This document shows, piece by piece, positions 1 to 8,617 of a stretch of 64,000 nt of DNA. How positions within the stretch are numbered: position 1 is the stretch's first letter; each line of letters starts with the position of its first letter. The stretch comes from Janibacter cremeus. GTDB lineage: Bacteria > Actinomycetota > Actinomycetes > Actinomycetales > Dermatophilaceae. The DNA lies in NCBI RefSeq assembly GCF_029395675.1, contig NZ_CP115184.1, positions 1,054,001-1,118,000 on the forward strand, written 5' to 3'. The notes below the pieces were generated by a model. The model was not told the origin of the DNA and made no database searches. It was given only the letters and a program-made list of their open reading frames with translations. The position numbers and the translations under genes are program-made.

Positions 1-651
1 CGCGGGATCCACTGGAACACCACCCGCATCCTCCTCGCCTCCCCCGACAGCCTCGGCCGCGACGTCCTGCTCGTCACGGGGACGGAGCCCTCCTTCCGCT
101 GGCGGGCCTTCACCACCGAGCTGCTCGACCTGGGGGTCGCCCACGGCGTCGAGACCGTCATCTGCCTGGGGGCGCTGCTGGCGGACGTCGCCCACACGCG
201 ACCGATCCCGGTGTCCTCGTCCAGCCCCGACGAGATGACCTCGTACCGCTTCGAGCTCGAGCCCTCCCAGTACGAGGGGCCGACGGGCATCACCGGGGTC
301 GTCGCCGACGGCGCGCACCAGGCCGAGATGGTCTCGATCTCCTCGTGGGCCGCCGTGCCGCACTATGCCGCGCAGGTCCCCTGCCCCAAGGCGAGCCTGG
401 CCCTGCTCGGTCAGCTCGAGGACCTCCTCGACACGGTCATCGAGCACGGCGAGCTCGAGGAGGAGGCGCGCGCGTGGGAGCGGGGCGTCGACGAGCTGGC
501 CACCAGCGACGAGGACATCGCCGAGTACGTCTCCGCCCTCGAGAGCGCCCAGGACACCTCAGAGCTGCCGGAGGCCAGTGGTGACGCCATCGCCAAGGAG
601 TTCGAGCGCTACCTGCGCCGGCGCGGCGAGGACACCAACGGGCCGGGCTGA
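1..651 (+). CDS. PAC2 family protein, 5' end outside window
   Basis: Open in frame 1 from the first base; 216 C-terminal residues are present. The stretch GTEPSFRWRAFTTELLDLG followed by a VICLGALLADVAHTRP segment is typical of the PAC2 (proteasome assembly chaperone-like) family, which in actinobacteria is a ~300-residue soluble protein of unknown exact role, often encoded beside mshC as here. The last ~80 residues are acidic and helical (many E/D) and end in RRRGEDTNGPG. An internal GTG at 211 could be mistaken for a start, but the upstream 210 bases encode conserved PAC2 sequence. The stop lies 20 bp from the end of the convergent mshC. Confidence 0.85.
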   Translation, partial: RGIHWNTTRILLASPDSLGRDVLLVTGTEPSFRWRAFTTELLDLGVAHGVETVICLGALLADVAHTRPIPVSSSSPDEMTSYRFELEPSQYEGPTGITGVVADGAHQAEMVSISSWAAVPHYAAQVPCPKASLALLGQLEDLLDTVIEHGELEEEARAWERGVDELATSDEDIAEYVSALESAQDTSELPEASGDAIAKEFERYLRRRGEDTNGPG

Positions 652-670
652 GCGTCGCAGGCCGTCGGGC

Positions 671-1912
671 TCAGAGGCGCACGCCCAGCAGGGCATCCAC
701 GGCGCGGGCGAGGTCGCCCGGGGCGCTGGCGACGTCTCCGCCCGTACCGAGGGACGCCTCGCACCAACCGTCGACCGCCACCAGTGCGCTCGGGGAGTCG
801 AGGTCGTCGGCGAGGGCGGCCCGCACCGCGGCGATCGTCGCGGTCGAGTCGGGGCCCCCGTCCGTCGACATCGCCGAACGCCACCGGTCCAGACGTGCCT
901 CCGCCGTCGCGAGCACCTTGTCGGTCCACTCCCACTCGGTGCGGTAGTGGTTGTCGAGCAGCGCCAGGCGGATCGCCCGCGGGTCCACACCCTCCTCGCG
1001 CAGCGTCGAGACGCGCACGAGGTTGCCCTTGGACTTGCTCATCTTCTCGCCCTCGTAGCCCACCATCGCCTGGTGGGCGGTGTGCGAGGCGAAGGGACGG
1101 TGGCCGGTGATCGCCTCGGCCTGGATCATCGACATCTCGTGGTGCGGGAAGACGAGGTCGGTCCCGCCGCCCTGGACGTCGATCCGCTCCCCGAGGTGCT
1201 CCATCGCGATGGCCGTGCACTCGATGTGCCAGCCGGGCCGTCCGGGACCGAGCGACCCGCCGTCCCAGGACGGCTCGCCGGCACGCTCACCACGCCAGAG
1301 CATCGGGTCTAGCGGGTCGCGCTTGCCGGGGCGCTCCGGGTCACCGCCGCGCTCGGCGGAGAAGGCGAGCATCGTGTCGCGGTCGAGGTGGCTCAGCTCC
1401 CCGAGGCCGCCGGCCGTGGCGAGGTCGAGGTAGGTGTCGCGGATGCCGTCCTCGACGACCTCGTAGGTCATCCCGCGGTCCACGAGCGCGCGGACCGACT
1501 CGATGATCGTCGGCATCGACTCGATGACGCCCATGAAGTGGTCCGGGGCGAGGACGCCGAGTGCGGTCATGTCCTCGAGGAAGAGGTCGATCTGCTCCTG
1601 CCCCAGGTGCTGCCAGTCGACCCCGTCGCGCGCGGCGCGCTCGAAGAGCGGGTCGTCGACGTCGGTGACGTTCTGCACGTAGGTCACCTCCCGGCCGCCG
1701 TCGCGCAGGGCGCGGCCCACCAGGTCGAAGGTCACGTACGTGGCCGCGTGTCCCATGTGGGTCGTGTCGTAGGGGGTGACACCGCACACGTAGAGGGTGG
1801 CCCTGCCGTCGTACTCCACCGGCTCGACGCGCTGGCGCGCGACGTCGTGGAGGCAAAGGGTGACGGGGTCACCGGGGACGAGGGGAAGGTGGGGGGACGG
1901 CCAGGCTCTCAC
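671..1912 (-). CDS. mshC: L-cysteine:1D-myo-inositol 2-amino-2-deoxy-glucopyranoside ligase MshC
   Basis: Joins cysteine to GlcN-inositol with ATP, the third step of mycothiol synthesis in the cytosol. 413 residues, the usual length. It is a cysteinyl-tRNA synthetase paralogue: Cys43 in YVCGVTPYDT, the HIGH-like HMGH at 52-55, Cys232 in WHIEC, His257 in FPHHEM (zinc ligands by homology) and KMSKS at 290-294. It lacks the tRNA-binding C-terminal domain of CysS. The start is GTG at 1912, giving the N-terminus RAWPSPHLPLVPG that matches MshC proteins. The upstream SCO1664-family gene ends 23 bp away, so it is probably last in an operon with the three genes before it. Confidence 0.95.
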   Translation of the reverse strand: MRAWPSPHLPLVPGDPVTLCLHDVARQRVEPVEYDGRATLYVCGVTPYDTTHMGHAATYVTFDLVGRALRDGGREVTYVQNVTDVDDPLFERAARDGVDWQHLGQEQIDLFLEDMTALGVLAPDHFMGVIESMPTIIESVRALVDRGMTYEVVEDGIRDTYLDLATAGGLGELSHLDRDTMLAFSAERGGDPERPGKRDPLDPMLWRGERAGEPSWDGGSLGPGRPGWHIECTAIAMEHLGERIDVQGGGTDLVFPHHEMSMIQAEAITGHRPFASHTAHQAMVGYEGEKMSKSKGNLVRVSTLREEGVDPRAIRLALLDNHYRTEWEWTDKVLATAEARLDRWRSAMSTDGGPDSTATIAAVRAALADDLDSPSALVAVDGWCEASLGTGGDVASAPGDLARAVDALLGVRL

Positions 1913-1935
1913 GCGGACAGCCTACGAGGTGGCAC

Positions 1936-2709
1936 TCACAGCGGTGGCCACGGGATCGACGGCCAGCCGGGCGACGGCTGCGGGTGGATCCCTGAGGCCA
2001 CCAGCTCGCTCGTCCGCTGGCGCAGCGCGGCCAGCTCCTCGGGGGTGATCAGGGCGAGCAGGTCGGACTCGACGGTCTCCTCCTCCAGGGCTGCGGCCAG
2101 CCGCTCCAGCCGACGCGCGTCCGCCTCGGTCAGCGCCTCCCCGGCCCAGCCCCACAGCACCGTGCGCAGCTTCGGCTCGGCGTGCAGGCTCACCCCGTGG
2201 TCGATCCCCCACAGCCGGTCTCCCTGCACGAGGATGTGCCCGCCCTTGCGGTCGGAGTTGTTCAGCACCGCGTCGAGCACGGCCATCGAGCGCAGTCTCG
2301 GCAGGTCGGGGTGGGAGAGGACGAGGGGGGCGCCCCCTTCGTCCTCACCGGCGAGCACGACGAGGTTGCCCTCGGGCACCTCGTCCGGCGGGGTCACCAC
2401 GACCGGGCTGGGCGCCTGCACCGTCGCCCGGCCGATCCACCGCTGCACCGATCCGGGCCCCAACGGCCCGTCGCGCAGCAGGGTCTCGGGGATCAGGTCG
2501 AAGCCACCCAGCGCGTCCACCCGCGCCGCGGCGACCTCACGCGCGGCGAGCGAGCCGTCCGGGAAGTCCCACAGGGGCCGCTCCCCCGCGATCGGCTTGT
2601 ACGCGACGGTCACCGGCTCGAGGTCCGCGCGACGGATCTCCGCCACGGTCACGATGTTGCTCGCGGAGGGGTGGCGTCCGAGGACGACGAGGTCACCGTC
2701 GTCGAGCAT
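1936..2709 (-). CDS. SCO1664 family protein (PI3/4-kinase-like fold)
   Basis: About 257 residues. The gene has no established function; the family is conserved in actinobacteria between mshC and a DUF3090 gene, exactly the order seen here. Visible features are the N-terminal AYKP-x-GERPLWDFP segment, LNNSDRKGGHIL and WGIDHG-x-S, which read like the ATP- and metal-binding loops of phosphatidylinositol-kinase/HipA-like folds. The start is uncertain: ATG 2709 is used here, while GTG 2724 would begin only a few bases after the DUF3090 stop. A DEGG segment near residue 130 coincides with a CGAAGGGGG motif at 2333-2341. Confidence 0.85.
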   Translation of the reverse strand: MLDDGDLVVLGRHPSASNIVTVAEIRRADLEPVTVAYKPIAGERPLWDFPDGSLAAREVAAARVDALGGFDLIPETLLRDGPLGPGSVQRWIGRATVQAPSPVVVTPPDEVPEGNLVVLAGEDEGGAPLVLSHPDLPRLRSMAVLDAVLNNSDRKGGHILVQGDRLWGIDHGVSLHAEPKLRTVLWGWAGEALTEADARRLERLAAALEEETVESDLLALITPEELAALRQRTSELVASGIHPQPSPGWPSIPWPPL

Positions 2710-2729
2710 CGCGTCCCACCCCACCCCGG

Positions 2730-3248
2730 TCAGCGCTTGTAGCCGTTGGCGCGGGGACAGATGTGGCCGTCGGCGTCGACCGGGCCGCCGCAGAAGGGGC
2801 AGGCCGGTCGACCGGCGTGCACGACGGTCTCGCACCGCCGGGCGAAGGCCCGCGCCTGCGCCGGCGGGAGCGAGGCCCGCAGGGTGTTGACGACGGAGCC
2901 GTCCTCGACCTCGTCGGGGTCCTGGTCGTGCGCCTCGATGATGACGACGTGCCGGTCCTCGTCCCACGACAGGGCGAGGGCACTGACCCGGAAGTCCTCC
3001 TCGATGGGCGTGTCGAGGGGCGCGTTGTCCGCGGCCGCGGCAGCTGCGGCGATGGTCGCCTCGACCCCGGCGACCTGGTCGAGCAGCTCGCCCACGCGCT
3101 CCGCGAGCACCTGGGCGTGCAGCTTCTCCAGCGCTACCTGCATCCGGCGCTCGCCATCGCTGGCCTGGAGGAAGAAGGTCCGCTGCCCGGGCGGACCGAC
3201 CGTGCCCACGATGAAGCGCTCGGGTGGGTTGAACTCGACGAGGCTCAT
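2730..3248 (-). CDS. DUF3090 family protein (SCO1665-like)
   Basis: 172 residues. It begins MSLVEFNPPERFIVGTVG and ends with a CPFCGGPVDADGHICPRANG zinc-ribbon-like tail (Cys-x2-Cys then a single Cys), both hallmarks of DUF3090. The function is unknown. Its start overlaps the stop of the upstream phosphatase gene by ATGA (3245-3248) and its stop is followed within ~20 bp by the SCO1664-family start, so these genes are almost certainly co-transcribed and translationally coupled. Confidence 0.9.
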   Translation of the reverse strand: MSLVEFNPPERFIVGTVGPPGQRTFFLQASDGERRMQVALEKLHAQVLAERVGELLDQVAGVEATIAAAAAAADNAPLDTPIEEDFRVSALALSWDEDRHVVIIEAHDQDPDEVEDGSVVNTLRASLPPAQARAFARRCETVVHAGRPACPFCGGPVDADGHICPRANGYKR

Positions 3249-3958
3249 GACTGCGACCCTAGCCCGGTGCCGCCACCGACTGTGGCGTCGCCCGCGGTGG
3301 ACGCGTCCTTCGGTCTCGGTGGCTGCAGCGTGGAGGTGCCGGTGTCGTTGGTGCGCAGCAGCATGGGGCGCGTGTCGGTGAAGTGGATGGCCGAGATCGA
3401 TCCGGGGTCGACGTGCAGGCGCTGGAAGTCGTCGAGGGAGGTGCCCACCGCGTGCGCGAGGACGGACTTGATGATGTCGCCGTGGCTGAAGGCGGCCCAC
3501 ACCGCGTGCGGCCCGTGCTCGGCGGTGACCGCCGCGTCGATCTCGGCGACGGCGGCGACGGCCCGCGCCGACATCTGCGCGATCGACTCGCCGGGGTACT
3601 CGTCGCTGCTGGGGAAGGTCGCCTCCGTCGGTCGGTCCTGCACCACCCGCCAGAGGGGCTCCTCGGCGAGCTCCTTGATCGGGCGGCCGGTCCAGGCGCC
3701 GTACCGGCACTCCCCGATCCCCTCGTGCTCCTGGACGGTCAGCCCGTGGGCGGCGGCGAGCGGCTCGGCCGTCTCCAGGCACCGCTGCAGCGGGCTCGAC
3801 GCGAGGTGGACGAAGGGGGTGCCCGCCAGTCGGTCCACGAGGGCGTCCGCCTGGTCGCGACCGATCTCGTCGAGACCGATGCCCGGTGCGCAGCCGGCCA
3901 GGACGCCCTGGGTGTTGGCCGTGGACCGGCCGTGTCGGATGAGGATGCAGTAGGCCAC
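3245..3958 (-). CDS. Histidine phosphatase family protein (MSMEG_4193 type)
   Basis: 237 residues. The N-terminal LIRHGRSTAN carries the catalytic RHG with the phospho-accepting histidine, and FSHGD near residue 160 supplies the second conserved histidine of the phosphoglycerate-mutase-like superfamily. The substrate is not known for this subgroup, which travels with DUF3090 and SCO1664 genes and mshC. The last ~35 residues are a low-complexity Thr/Gly/Ser tail. It is the first gene of the apparent operon 3958 to 671; it is divergent from corA, with 39 bp between the two start codons, which must hold both promoters. Confidence 0.88.
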   Translation of the reverse strand: MAYCILIRHGRSTANTQGVLAGCAPGIGLDEIGRDQADALVDRLAGTPFVHLASSPLQRCLETAEPLAAAHGLTVQEHEGIGECRYGAWTGRPIKELAEEPLWRVVQDRPTEATFPSSDEYPGESIAQMSARAVAAVAEIDAAVTAEHGPHAVWAAFSHGDIIKSVLAHAVGTSLDDFQRLHVDPGSISAIHFTDTRPMLLRTNDTGTSTLQPPRPKDASTAGDATVGGGTGLGSQS

Positions 3959-3997
3959 GGCTCCACCCTAGGCGCCCTCACCTGCGAGGATGCCCGC

Positions 3998-4999
3998 GTG
4001 ATCGTCGACCAGGCCCATTATCGCGACGGACGCCGTCTGCCCTTCTCCGAGATCGGCGAGGCGCTCGAGGAGATCCGCGCGCACGAGTCCTCGGACTTCC
4101 TCTGGATCGGGATGAAGGATCCCTCGACCGAGACCTTCGCCCGCGTCTCCGACGCACTGCACCTGCACCCCCTGGCCATCGAGGACTCGGTCACCGGGGA
4201 CCAGCGACCCAAGATCGAGCGGTACGACGACGGGTACTTCGTCGTCCTGCGTCCGTTGCGCTACGTCGAGGCGACCTCCGACGTCGAGTCCGGGGAGATC
4301 ATGATCTTCCTCGCCGAGGACTACCTCGTGACGATCCGCCGGGGTGAGGCCGCGCCGCTGGCCGGCCTGCGCACCCGTCTCGAGGAGGACCCGGAGGCCC
4401 TGACGCGTGGCCCCTGGGGAGTCCTCCACGCCATCCTCGACCTCGTCGTGGACCAGTACCTGGCGATCGAGGACGAGCTGCAGGTCGACCTCGAGGAGAT
4501 CGAGACCAAGGTGTTCTCGACCGATGACGACGTGGAGACCGCGACGATCTACGCGCTCAAGCGCGAGGTGCTCGAGTTCAAGCGCGCGGCGACGCCGCTC
4601 GTGCGTCCGCTCGCCCACCTGGTCAGTGAGCGGTCACCGGTGCCCACCGACGACCTGCGATTCCTCTTCCGCGACGTGCAGGACCACCTGTCCCTCGTCA
4701 TCGACAACACGGAGTCCCAGGACGGGCTGCTCTCCGACGTCCTCAACGCCCATCTCGCCCAAGTCGGCCTGCAACAGAACCAGGACATGCGGAAGATCTC
4801 GGCGTGGGCGGCGATGGCGGTCCTCCCGACGATGATCGCGGGGATCTACGGGATGAACTTCGAGTACATGCCGGAGCTGACCGCGAGCATCGACGTCGGA
4901 GGTCGTGAGATCTACTACGGCTACCCGTCGGTCATGCTGCTGACCCTCGCCGCCTGCACCCTGCTCTACCGCTCGTTCAAGCGGTCCGGCTGGCTGTGA
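3998..4999 (+). CDS. corA: CorA-type magnesium/cobalt transporter
   Basis: 333 residues from GTG 3998. It has an N-terminal cytosolic alpha/beta domain, a long helical stalk (about 130-270, Glu/Asp-rich) and two C-terminal membrane helices. The first helix ends in the signature YGMNFEYMPEL and the second is LLTLAACTLLYRSF with a basic RSFKRSGWL end. The GMN motif forms the periplasmic selectivity loop of the pentameric Mg2+ channel. This is the ~330-residue actinobacterial CorA subtype. The upstream gap to the divergent phosphatase is very short, so no magnesium riboswitch fits. Confidence 0.93.
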   Translation: MIVDQAHYRDGRRLPFSEIGEALEEIRAHESSDFLWIGMKDPSTETFARVSDALHLHPLAIEDSVTGDQRPKIERYDDGYFVVLRPLRYVEATSDVESGEIMIFLAEDYLVTIRRGEAAPLAGLRTRLEEDPEALTRGPWGVLHAILDLVVDQYLAIEDELQVDLEEIETKVFSTDDDVETATIYALKREVLEFKRAATPLVRPLAHLVSERSPVPTDDLRFLFRDVQDHLSLVIDNTESQDGLLSDVLNAHLAQVGLQQNQDMRKISAWAAMAVLPTMIAGIYGMNFEYMPELTASIDVGGREIYYGYPSVMLLTLAACTLLYRSFKRSGWL

Positions 5000-5014
5000 C
5001 GGCGGGCAGACCTC

Positions 5015-5326
5015 TCAGCGGTCGTCGTCCTCGTCGTAGTCCTCGTCGTCGAGGCCGCCGTAGGACTGGTCGTCCTCGTCGTCGTCGTAGTCCTCGTCGT
5101 CGGAGTCCGCGTCATCGACCATGAACTGCTCGTCGACGACGACGAGCGGGGTCATCTCCCCCGTCGCGTCGTGGAGGGCGTCGTCGTAGGCCTCGAAGGC
5201 ATCGGCAAGGTCCTCGTAGGCCGCGACGACTGTGGGGTCGTCCTCGCCACGGCGCTGCGACGAGGCCTCGAGGTGTCGCTCGAGGGCGGCGATCAGCTGG
5301 TTCAGGGCGGGGCGCGGGTCGCTCAT
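5015..5326 (-). CDS. Small acidic protein of unknown function
   Basis: 103 residues. The N-terminal ~70 residues are predicted helical (ALNQLIAALERHLEAS, AYEDLADAFEAYDDAL). The tail from about 75 on is almost only Asp, Glu, Tyr and Gly (DSDDEDYDDDEDDQSYGG). ATG 5326 is chosen because it starts the recognisable MSDPRPALNQL; further upstream codons would run into the divergent DUF5703 gene. I do not recognise a family with confidence. The acidic tail could bind basic proteins or cations, but that is speculation. It ends 16 bp from the stop of corA. Confidence 0.7.
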   Translation of the reverse strand: MSDPRPALNQLIAALERHLEASSQRRGEDDPTVVAAYEDLADAFEAYDDALHDATGEMTPLVVVDEQFMVDDADSDDEDYDDDEDDQSYGGLDDEDYDEDDDR

Positions 5327-5364
5327 GGGGACGACGCTACCGCCATTGGGCCACAATGGTGCCG

Positions 5365-5571
5365 ATGCCCGAGTACGAGTTCCGCACAGTCGTCTTCCCA
5401 CGGGGTGCCGCGCGCGCCGCCATCCGTCAGGAACTGGCCGACCATGCCGAGTACGGCCACTGGGAGCTGCACCGCAAGGTCGTCTACCTCGGTGGGGTCC
5501 AGAAGGCGTGGCTGCGCCGCAAGATCATTCGCGTCCCGCGGCCCAGCCACCTGCCGGAGAGGGCGCGCTGA
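5365..5571 (+). CDS. DUF5703 family protein
   Basis: 68 residues. MPEYEF at the start, HAEYGHWELHR in the middle and LRRKIIRVPRP near the end match the DUF5703 pattern of small actinobacterial proteins of unknown function. An in-frame ATG at 5356 is also possible, but MPEYEF is the conserved beginning. It is divergent from the acidic-protein gene with only 38 bp between the start codons, and its stop lies 6 bp from the end of the convergent M20 peptidase gene. Confidence 0.85.
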   Translation: MPEYEFRTVVFPRGAARAAIRQELADHAEYGHWELHRKVVYLGGVQKAWLRRKIIRVPRPSHLPERAR

Positions 5572-5577
5572 CGCTCC

Positions 5578-6903
5578 TCAGCAGTCCTCGACGAGGCGCC
5601 AGAGCACCTTCGCGCCGAACTCGAGCGAGTCCAGCGGCACCCGCTCGTCGATGCCGTGGAACATCGGCGCGAAGTCCAGGTCCGCCGGCAGGCGCAGCGG
5701 TGCGAAGCCATAGCCGGTGACCCCGATCGTGGACAGCGCCTTGTTGTCCGTGCCGCCGGAGAGGCAGTACGGCAGGATCGCCGCCCCGGGGTCCTCGGCG
5801 AGCAGAGCCGCCTTCATCCGCTCGACGAGCGCGCCCTCGAAGGGCGACTCGAGCGAGGTGTCCGCGTGGCCGACCTCGACGTCCACGTGCTCACCGGCCA
5901 GCTCCCGGATGGTGGCCATGAGGTCGTCCTCGTGGCCGGGCAGGAAGCGGCAGTCCAGGGCGGCCGTGGCGTCCTGCGGGATGACGTTGTGCTTGTAGCC
6001 GGCGTCGAGCATCGTGATGTTGGCGGTGTCCTGCAGGGCGCCGCGCACGAAGCCGGCAGCCGGACCGATCCGCTCCAGCAGCGCCTCGGCGTCCTCGTCG
6101 CTGTAGCCGACCCCGGTGACCTCGGACAGCCCGTCGAGCAGCCCGCGCACCGAGGCGATGAACTCACGCGGCCACTTGTGCGCATCGATGCGGGCAATGG
6201 CCTCGGCGAGGTGGACGATCGGGTTGTCGTCCGTGGGGACGGAGCCGTGCCCGGCCCTCCCCCTGGCCCGCAGGTGGAGCCAGGCGATGCCCTTCTCCGC
6301 GGTCTGGAGGAGATAGGCCCGGCGAGGGTCCCCCTTCGCGTCCTCGACGGTGACGCTGTACCCACCGACCTCGCTGATCGCCTCGGTGACGCCACCGAAG
6401 ACCTCGGGGTGCTTCCTGACCATGAACTGGCTGCCGAGCATTCCCCCGGCCTCCTCGTCGGCGAAGAAGACGAAGAGCAGGTCCCGCGGCGGGACGGTGG
6501 CGGTGCGGGCGAGGTGGCGGACCGTCGCGAGCATCATCGCGACCATGTCCTTCATGTCGACCGCGCCGCGGCCCCAGAGGCAGCCGTCAGCCTCCACCGC
6601 GTCGAAGGGGGGATGCGTCCAGTCCTCGGCGTGGGCCGGGACGACGTCGAGGTGCCCGTGGATGCACAGCGCGCCGCGATCGCGGTCGGCGCCGGGTATG
6701 CGCACGGAGACGGTGGTGCGGCGCTCCTCCGACTCGAAGACCTGTGGCTCGAGGCCGACCTCGCGCAGCTGGGCGACGACGTAGTCGGCGGCCTCCCGCT
6801 CGCCCGGGCCGTCCTGGCCCGGGCCGTAGTTGCTCGTGTCGATCCGCAGCAGGTCGCGGCAGATGCGCACAACCTCCTGCTCGGGCGCCGTGATCTCGCT
6901 CAT
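5578..6903 (-). CDS. M20/M25/M40 family metallopeptidase
   Basis: 441 residues. It is a two-domain zinc aminoacylase/peptidase with HGHLDVVP and GRGAVDMKD (metal ligands His and Asp), DEEAGG (catalytic and metal Glu pair) and a C-terminal MFHGIDERVP metal ligand. The lid domain contains GRAGHGSVP. Family members cleave dipeptides, acyl-amino acids or succinyl-diaminopimelate; the substrate cannot be told from sequence. The size and the GVTGYGFAP segment fit the generic actinobacterial dipeptidase-like M20 group rather than DapE. ATG 6903 is the start; the next gene upstream on this strand ends 43 bp away. Confidence 0.9.
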   Translation of the reverse strand: MSEITAPEQEVVRICRDLLRIDTSNYGPGQDGPGEREAADYVVAQLREVGLEPQVFESEERRTTVSVRIPGADRDRGALCIHGHLDVVPAHAEDWTHPPFDAVEADGCLWGRGAVDMKDMVAMMLATVRHLARTATVPPRDLLFVFFADEEAGGMLGSQFMVRKHPEVFGGVTEAISEVGGYSVTVEDAKGDPRRAYLLQTAEKGIAWLHLRARGRAGHGSVPTDDNPIVHLAEAIARIDAHKWPREFIASVRGLLDGLSEVTGVGYSDEDAEALLERIGPAAGFVRGALQDTANITMLDAGYKHNVIPQDATAALDCRFLPGHEDDLMATIRELAGEHVDVEVGHADTSLESPFEGALVERMKAALLAEDPGAAILPYCLSGGTDNKALSTIGVTGYGFAPLRLPADLDFAPMFHGIDERVPLDSLEFGAKVLWRLVEDC

Positions 6904-6946
6904 GTCGGCAGGGTAGTTGGTGGACGGGTCGCCGTCCCGCTCGGCG

Positions 6947-7729
6947 TCAGTCGGCCTCGGGGGTGAAGGTCTCCGGCAGGTACGGGTCGGCCCAGGCGGC
7001 GACCAGCTGGGCCACCCTGCGGGAGTCGGCGGCCCGACGCAGCAGGTGGTCGGCCCCGTCGAGGGCGATGAAGGACTTCGGGTGCCGGGCCGCGCGGAAG
7101 ATGGTGCTGGCGTTCTCCAGCTCCACGACCTCGTCCTGCGGTGAGTGCATCACCAGCAACGGCCGCTCGAGGGCGGCCGTCGCCCCCATGGGGTTGAAGG
7201 TCTGCAGATCGTCGACGAAGGCTCGGGAGACCTTCAGCCGCTGGCCACCGAGGACGACCTCGGCGCGCCCCTCGCGCTCGACCTCCTCGAGCACCCCCTC
7301 GAAGAGGTGGGTCACGTGGGCCGGGTCCGCCGGCGCCCCGATCGTGGCCACCGCCGCGACCTCCGGGATCTCCGGGGCCGCCGGGATCACCGCTGCACCG
7401 CCGAGGGAGTGCCCCACGAGCAGCTGCGGCGCGCCGTGCACCGAGCGCATCCAGTCCGCGGCCCGGACGATGTCCGAGACGCGCGAGGAGAAGGTCGCCT
7501 CCGCGAACCGCCCACCGGAATCCCCCAGGCCGGTGAAGTCGAAGCGCAGCACCGCCAGACCCCGCTCGCACAGCTGCCGCGCGATCCGGCGGGTGGCGTG
7601 GTGGTTGCGTCCGCCGGTGAAGCAGTGCGCCATCAGCGCGTACCCCTCGGGCTCCTTGCCGGGCAGGTCCAGGGTGCCGGCGAGGGTCTCGCCGCCGGAT
7701 CCGGTGAAGCTGATCTCTTCGGCGTCCAT
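6947..7729 (-). CDS. Alpha/beta hydrolase
   Basis: 260 residues. The nucleophile elbow is GHSLGG, the acid is the Asp in SPQDEVV and the base is the His in DGADHLL. The N-terminus FTGSGGETLAGTLDLP and HCFTGGRNHHATRRIA resemble the hydrolase domain found fused to OsmC in some bacteria, here encoded alone. It is probably a cytosolic esterase or peptidase-like hydrolase; the substrate is unknown. It ends 43 bp upstream of the M20 gene on the same strand. Confidence 0.88.
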   Translation of the reverse strand: MDAEEISFTGSGGETLAGTLDLPGKEPEGYALMAHCFTGGRNHHATRRIARQLCERGLAVLRFDFTGLGDSGGRFAEATFSSRVSDIVRAADWMRSVHGAPQLLVGHSLGGAAVIPAAPEIPEVAAVATIGAPADPAHVTHLFEGVLEEVEREGRAEVVLGGQRLKVSRAFVDDLQTFNPMGATAALERPLLVMHSPQDEVVELENASTIFRAARHPKSFIALDGADHLLRRAADSRRVAQLVAAWADPYLPETFTPEAD

Positions 7730-7819
7730 GCCCCGAGCATGTCAAAGACGGGTCACAGGTCCGCACCGAAGCACCGCGGTGCCTTGGCGGCCCCGCGGCG
7801 AGAAGGCACCATCTGCACC

Positions 7820-8305
7820 ATGTGGTCACGCCCCCTTCGCCGACGACGCCGACGCGCCAGTCCGGCCCCGACCCACACCCGCACCCCGCTGCGGCTGACC
7901 GCCGAGTCGCGGGTGACGGCCTCGATCTCCGACTCCCGGGCCTGGTACATCATCGACGTGACGACCGGGGGCAGCCTCGACAGCGCTGAGCACGGGCACG
8001 AGCTGGTCCTGCCCACCGGGCGGGAGATCGTCGTCACGGGCCACGAACGTCCGTCGACGCTCCGGTGGCGCGACGCCCATCCGGACACCGGCACGACGGG
8101 CAGCGGTGGACTCCTGACCCTCAAGAGCTGGATCGACAACTCGACCACGATCACCCTCACGCACCACATCGACCTGCCGGCCGGTACCTCATGGAGGGTG
8201 GTGACGGCCCGCCAGGATCTCCTTGACGCGGACGTGAAGTCACACGCCCGTGCGTGGGTGGAGCGCCTGGCCAGGCACGGCGCGGCCACCACCGGCAACA
8301 CCTGA
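7820..8305 (+). CDS. Hypothetical protein with basic N-terminus
   Basis: 161 residues from ATG 7820. It starts WSRPLRRRRRRASP, strongly basic and not a normal signal peptide. The rest looks beta-rich (RLTAESRVTASISDS, TITLTHHIDLPAG), with a short C-terminal helix. I do not recognise a family. A CGAAGGGGG motif (7831-7839, minus orientation) lies inside the arginine-rich start region. It marks the beginning of the poorly conserved stretch up to 14.5 kb. Coding character is plausible by base composition and length, but no SD sequence stands out. Confidence 0.55.
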   Translation: MWSRPLRRRRRRASPAPTHTRTPLRLTAESRVTASISDSRAWYIIDVTTGGSLDSAEHGHELVLPTGREIVVTGHERPSTLRWRDAHPDTGTTGSGGLLTLKSWIDNSTTITLTHHIDLPAGTSWRVVTARQDLLDADVKSHARAWVERLARHGAATTGNT

Positions 8306-8617
8306 TCCGGGGCATTCGCTTGCGTTGGCGCTGCGTGCCGGCCCGTCCGGAGCTGCCGCAGGAGCGCCGCGACGCGATCACGGCGGCCGCCGAGCTGGTC
8401 TTCGGCGCCACCTCGTGGACCTACGGCGCCACCCTGGACGAGCTCGACAGCGCTGCCATCGCCGCGCTCCGCTGACCCACCCGCGCTCGCGCTGCGCCGA
8501 CGCCCGCACCCATCTAAGGTCACCACCACAGACGGTTGCCGCCGCACCTGCCGCCGCGAACCGTCCCCATCCAAAGGCGCCACCTTGCGCGTCACCCGCA
8601 GATCCGAAGGGCCCACC
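8306..8617. other. Intergenic stretch with a possible 46-residue ORF
   Basis: 312 bp between the hypothetical gene and the beta-helix gene. A short plus-strand frame, GTG 8335 to the stop at 8473-8475, encodes ELPQERRDAITAAAELVFGA followed by a short acidic end; it reads like a protein C-terminus and could be a gene fragment or a small gene. From 8476 to 8617 I see only leader sequence for the next gene; no convincing -35/-10 pair or RNA element. Confidence 0.3.

Noticed and set aside
211..651. A separate 146-residue gene starting at 211
   Set aside because: The same frame is open to base 1 and encodes conserved PAC2 sequence, so this is only the 3' part of a longer gene.
5020..5115. Tandem trinucleotide-like repeat (cgtcgt/ctcgtc)
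   Set aside because: It is simply the coding of the Asp/Glu-rich tail of the small acidic protein, not an independent repeat array.
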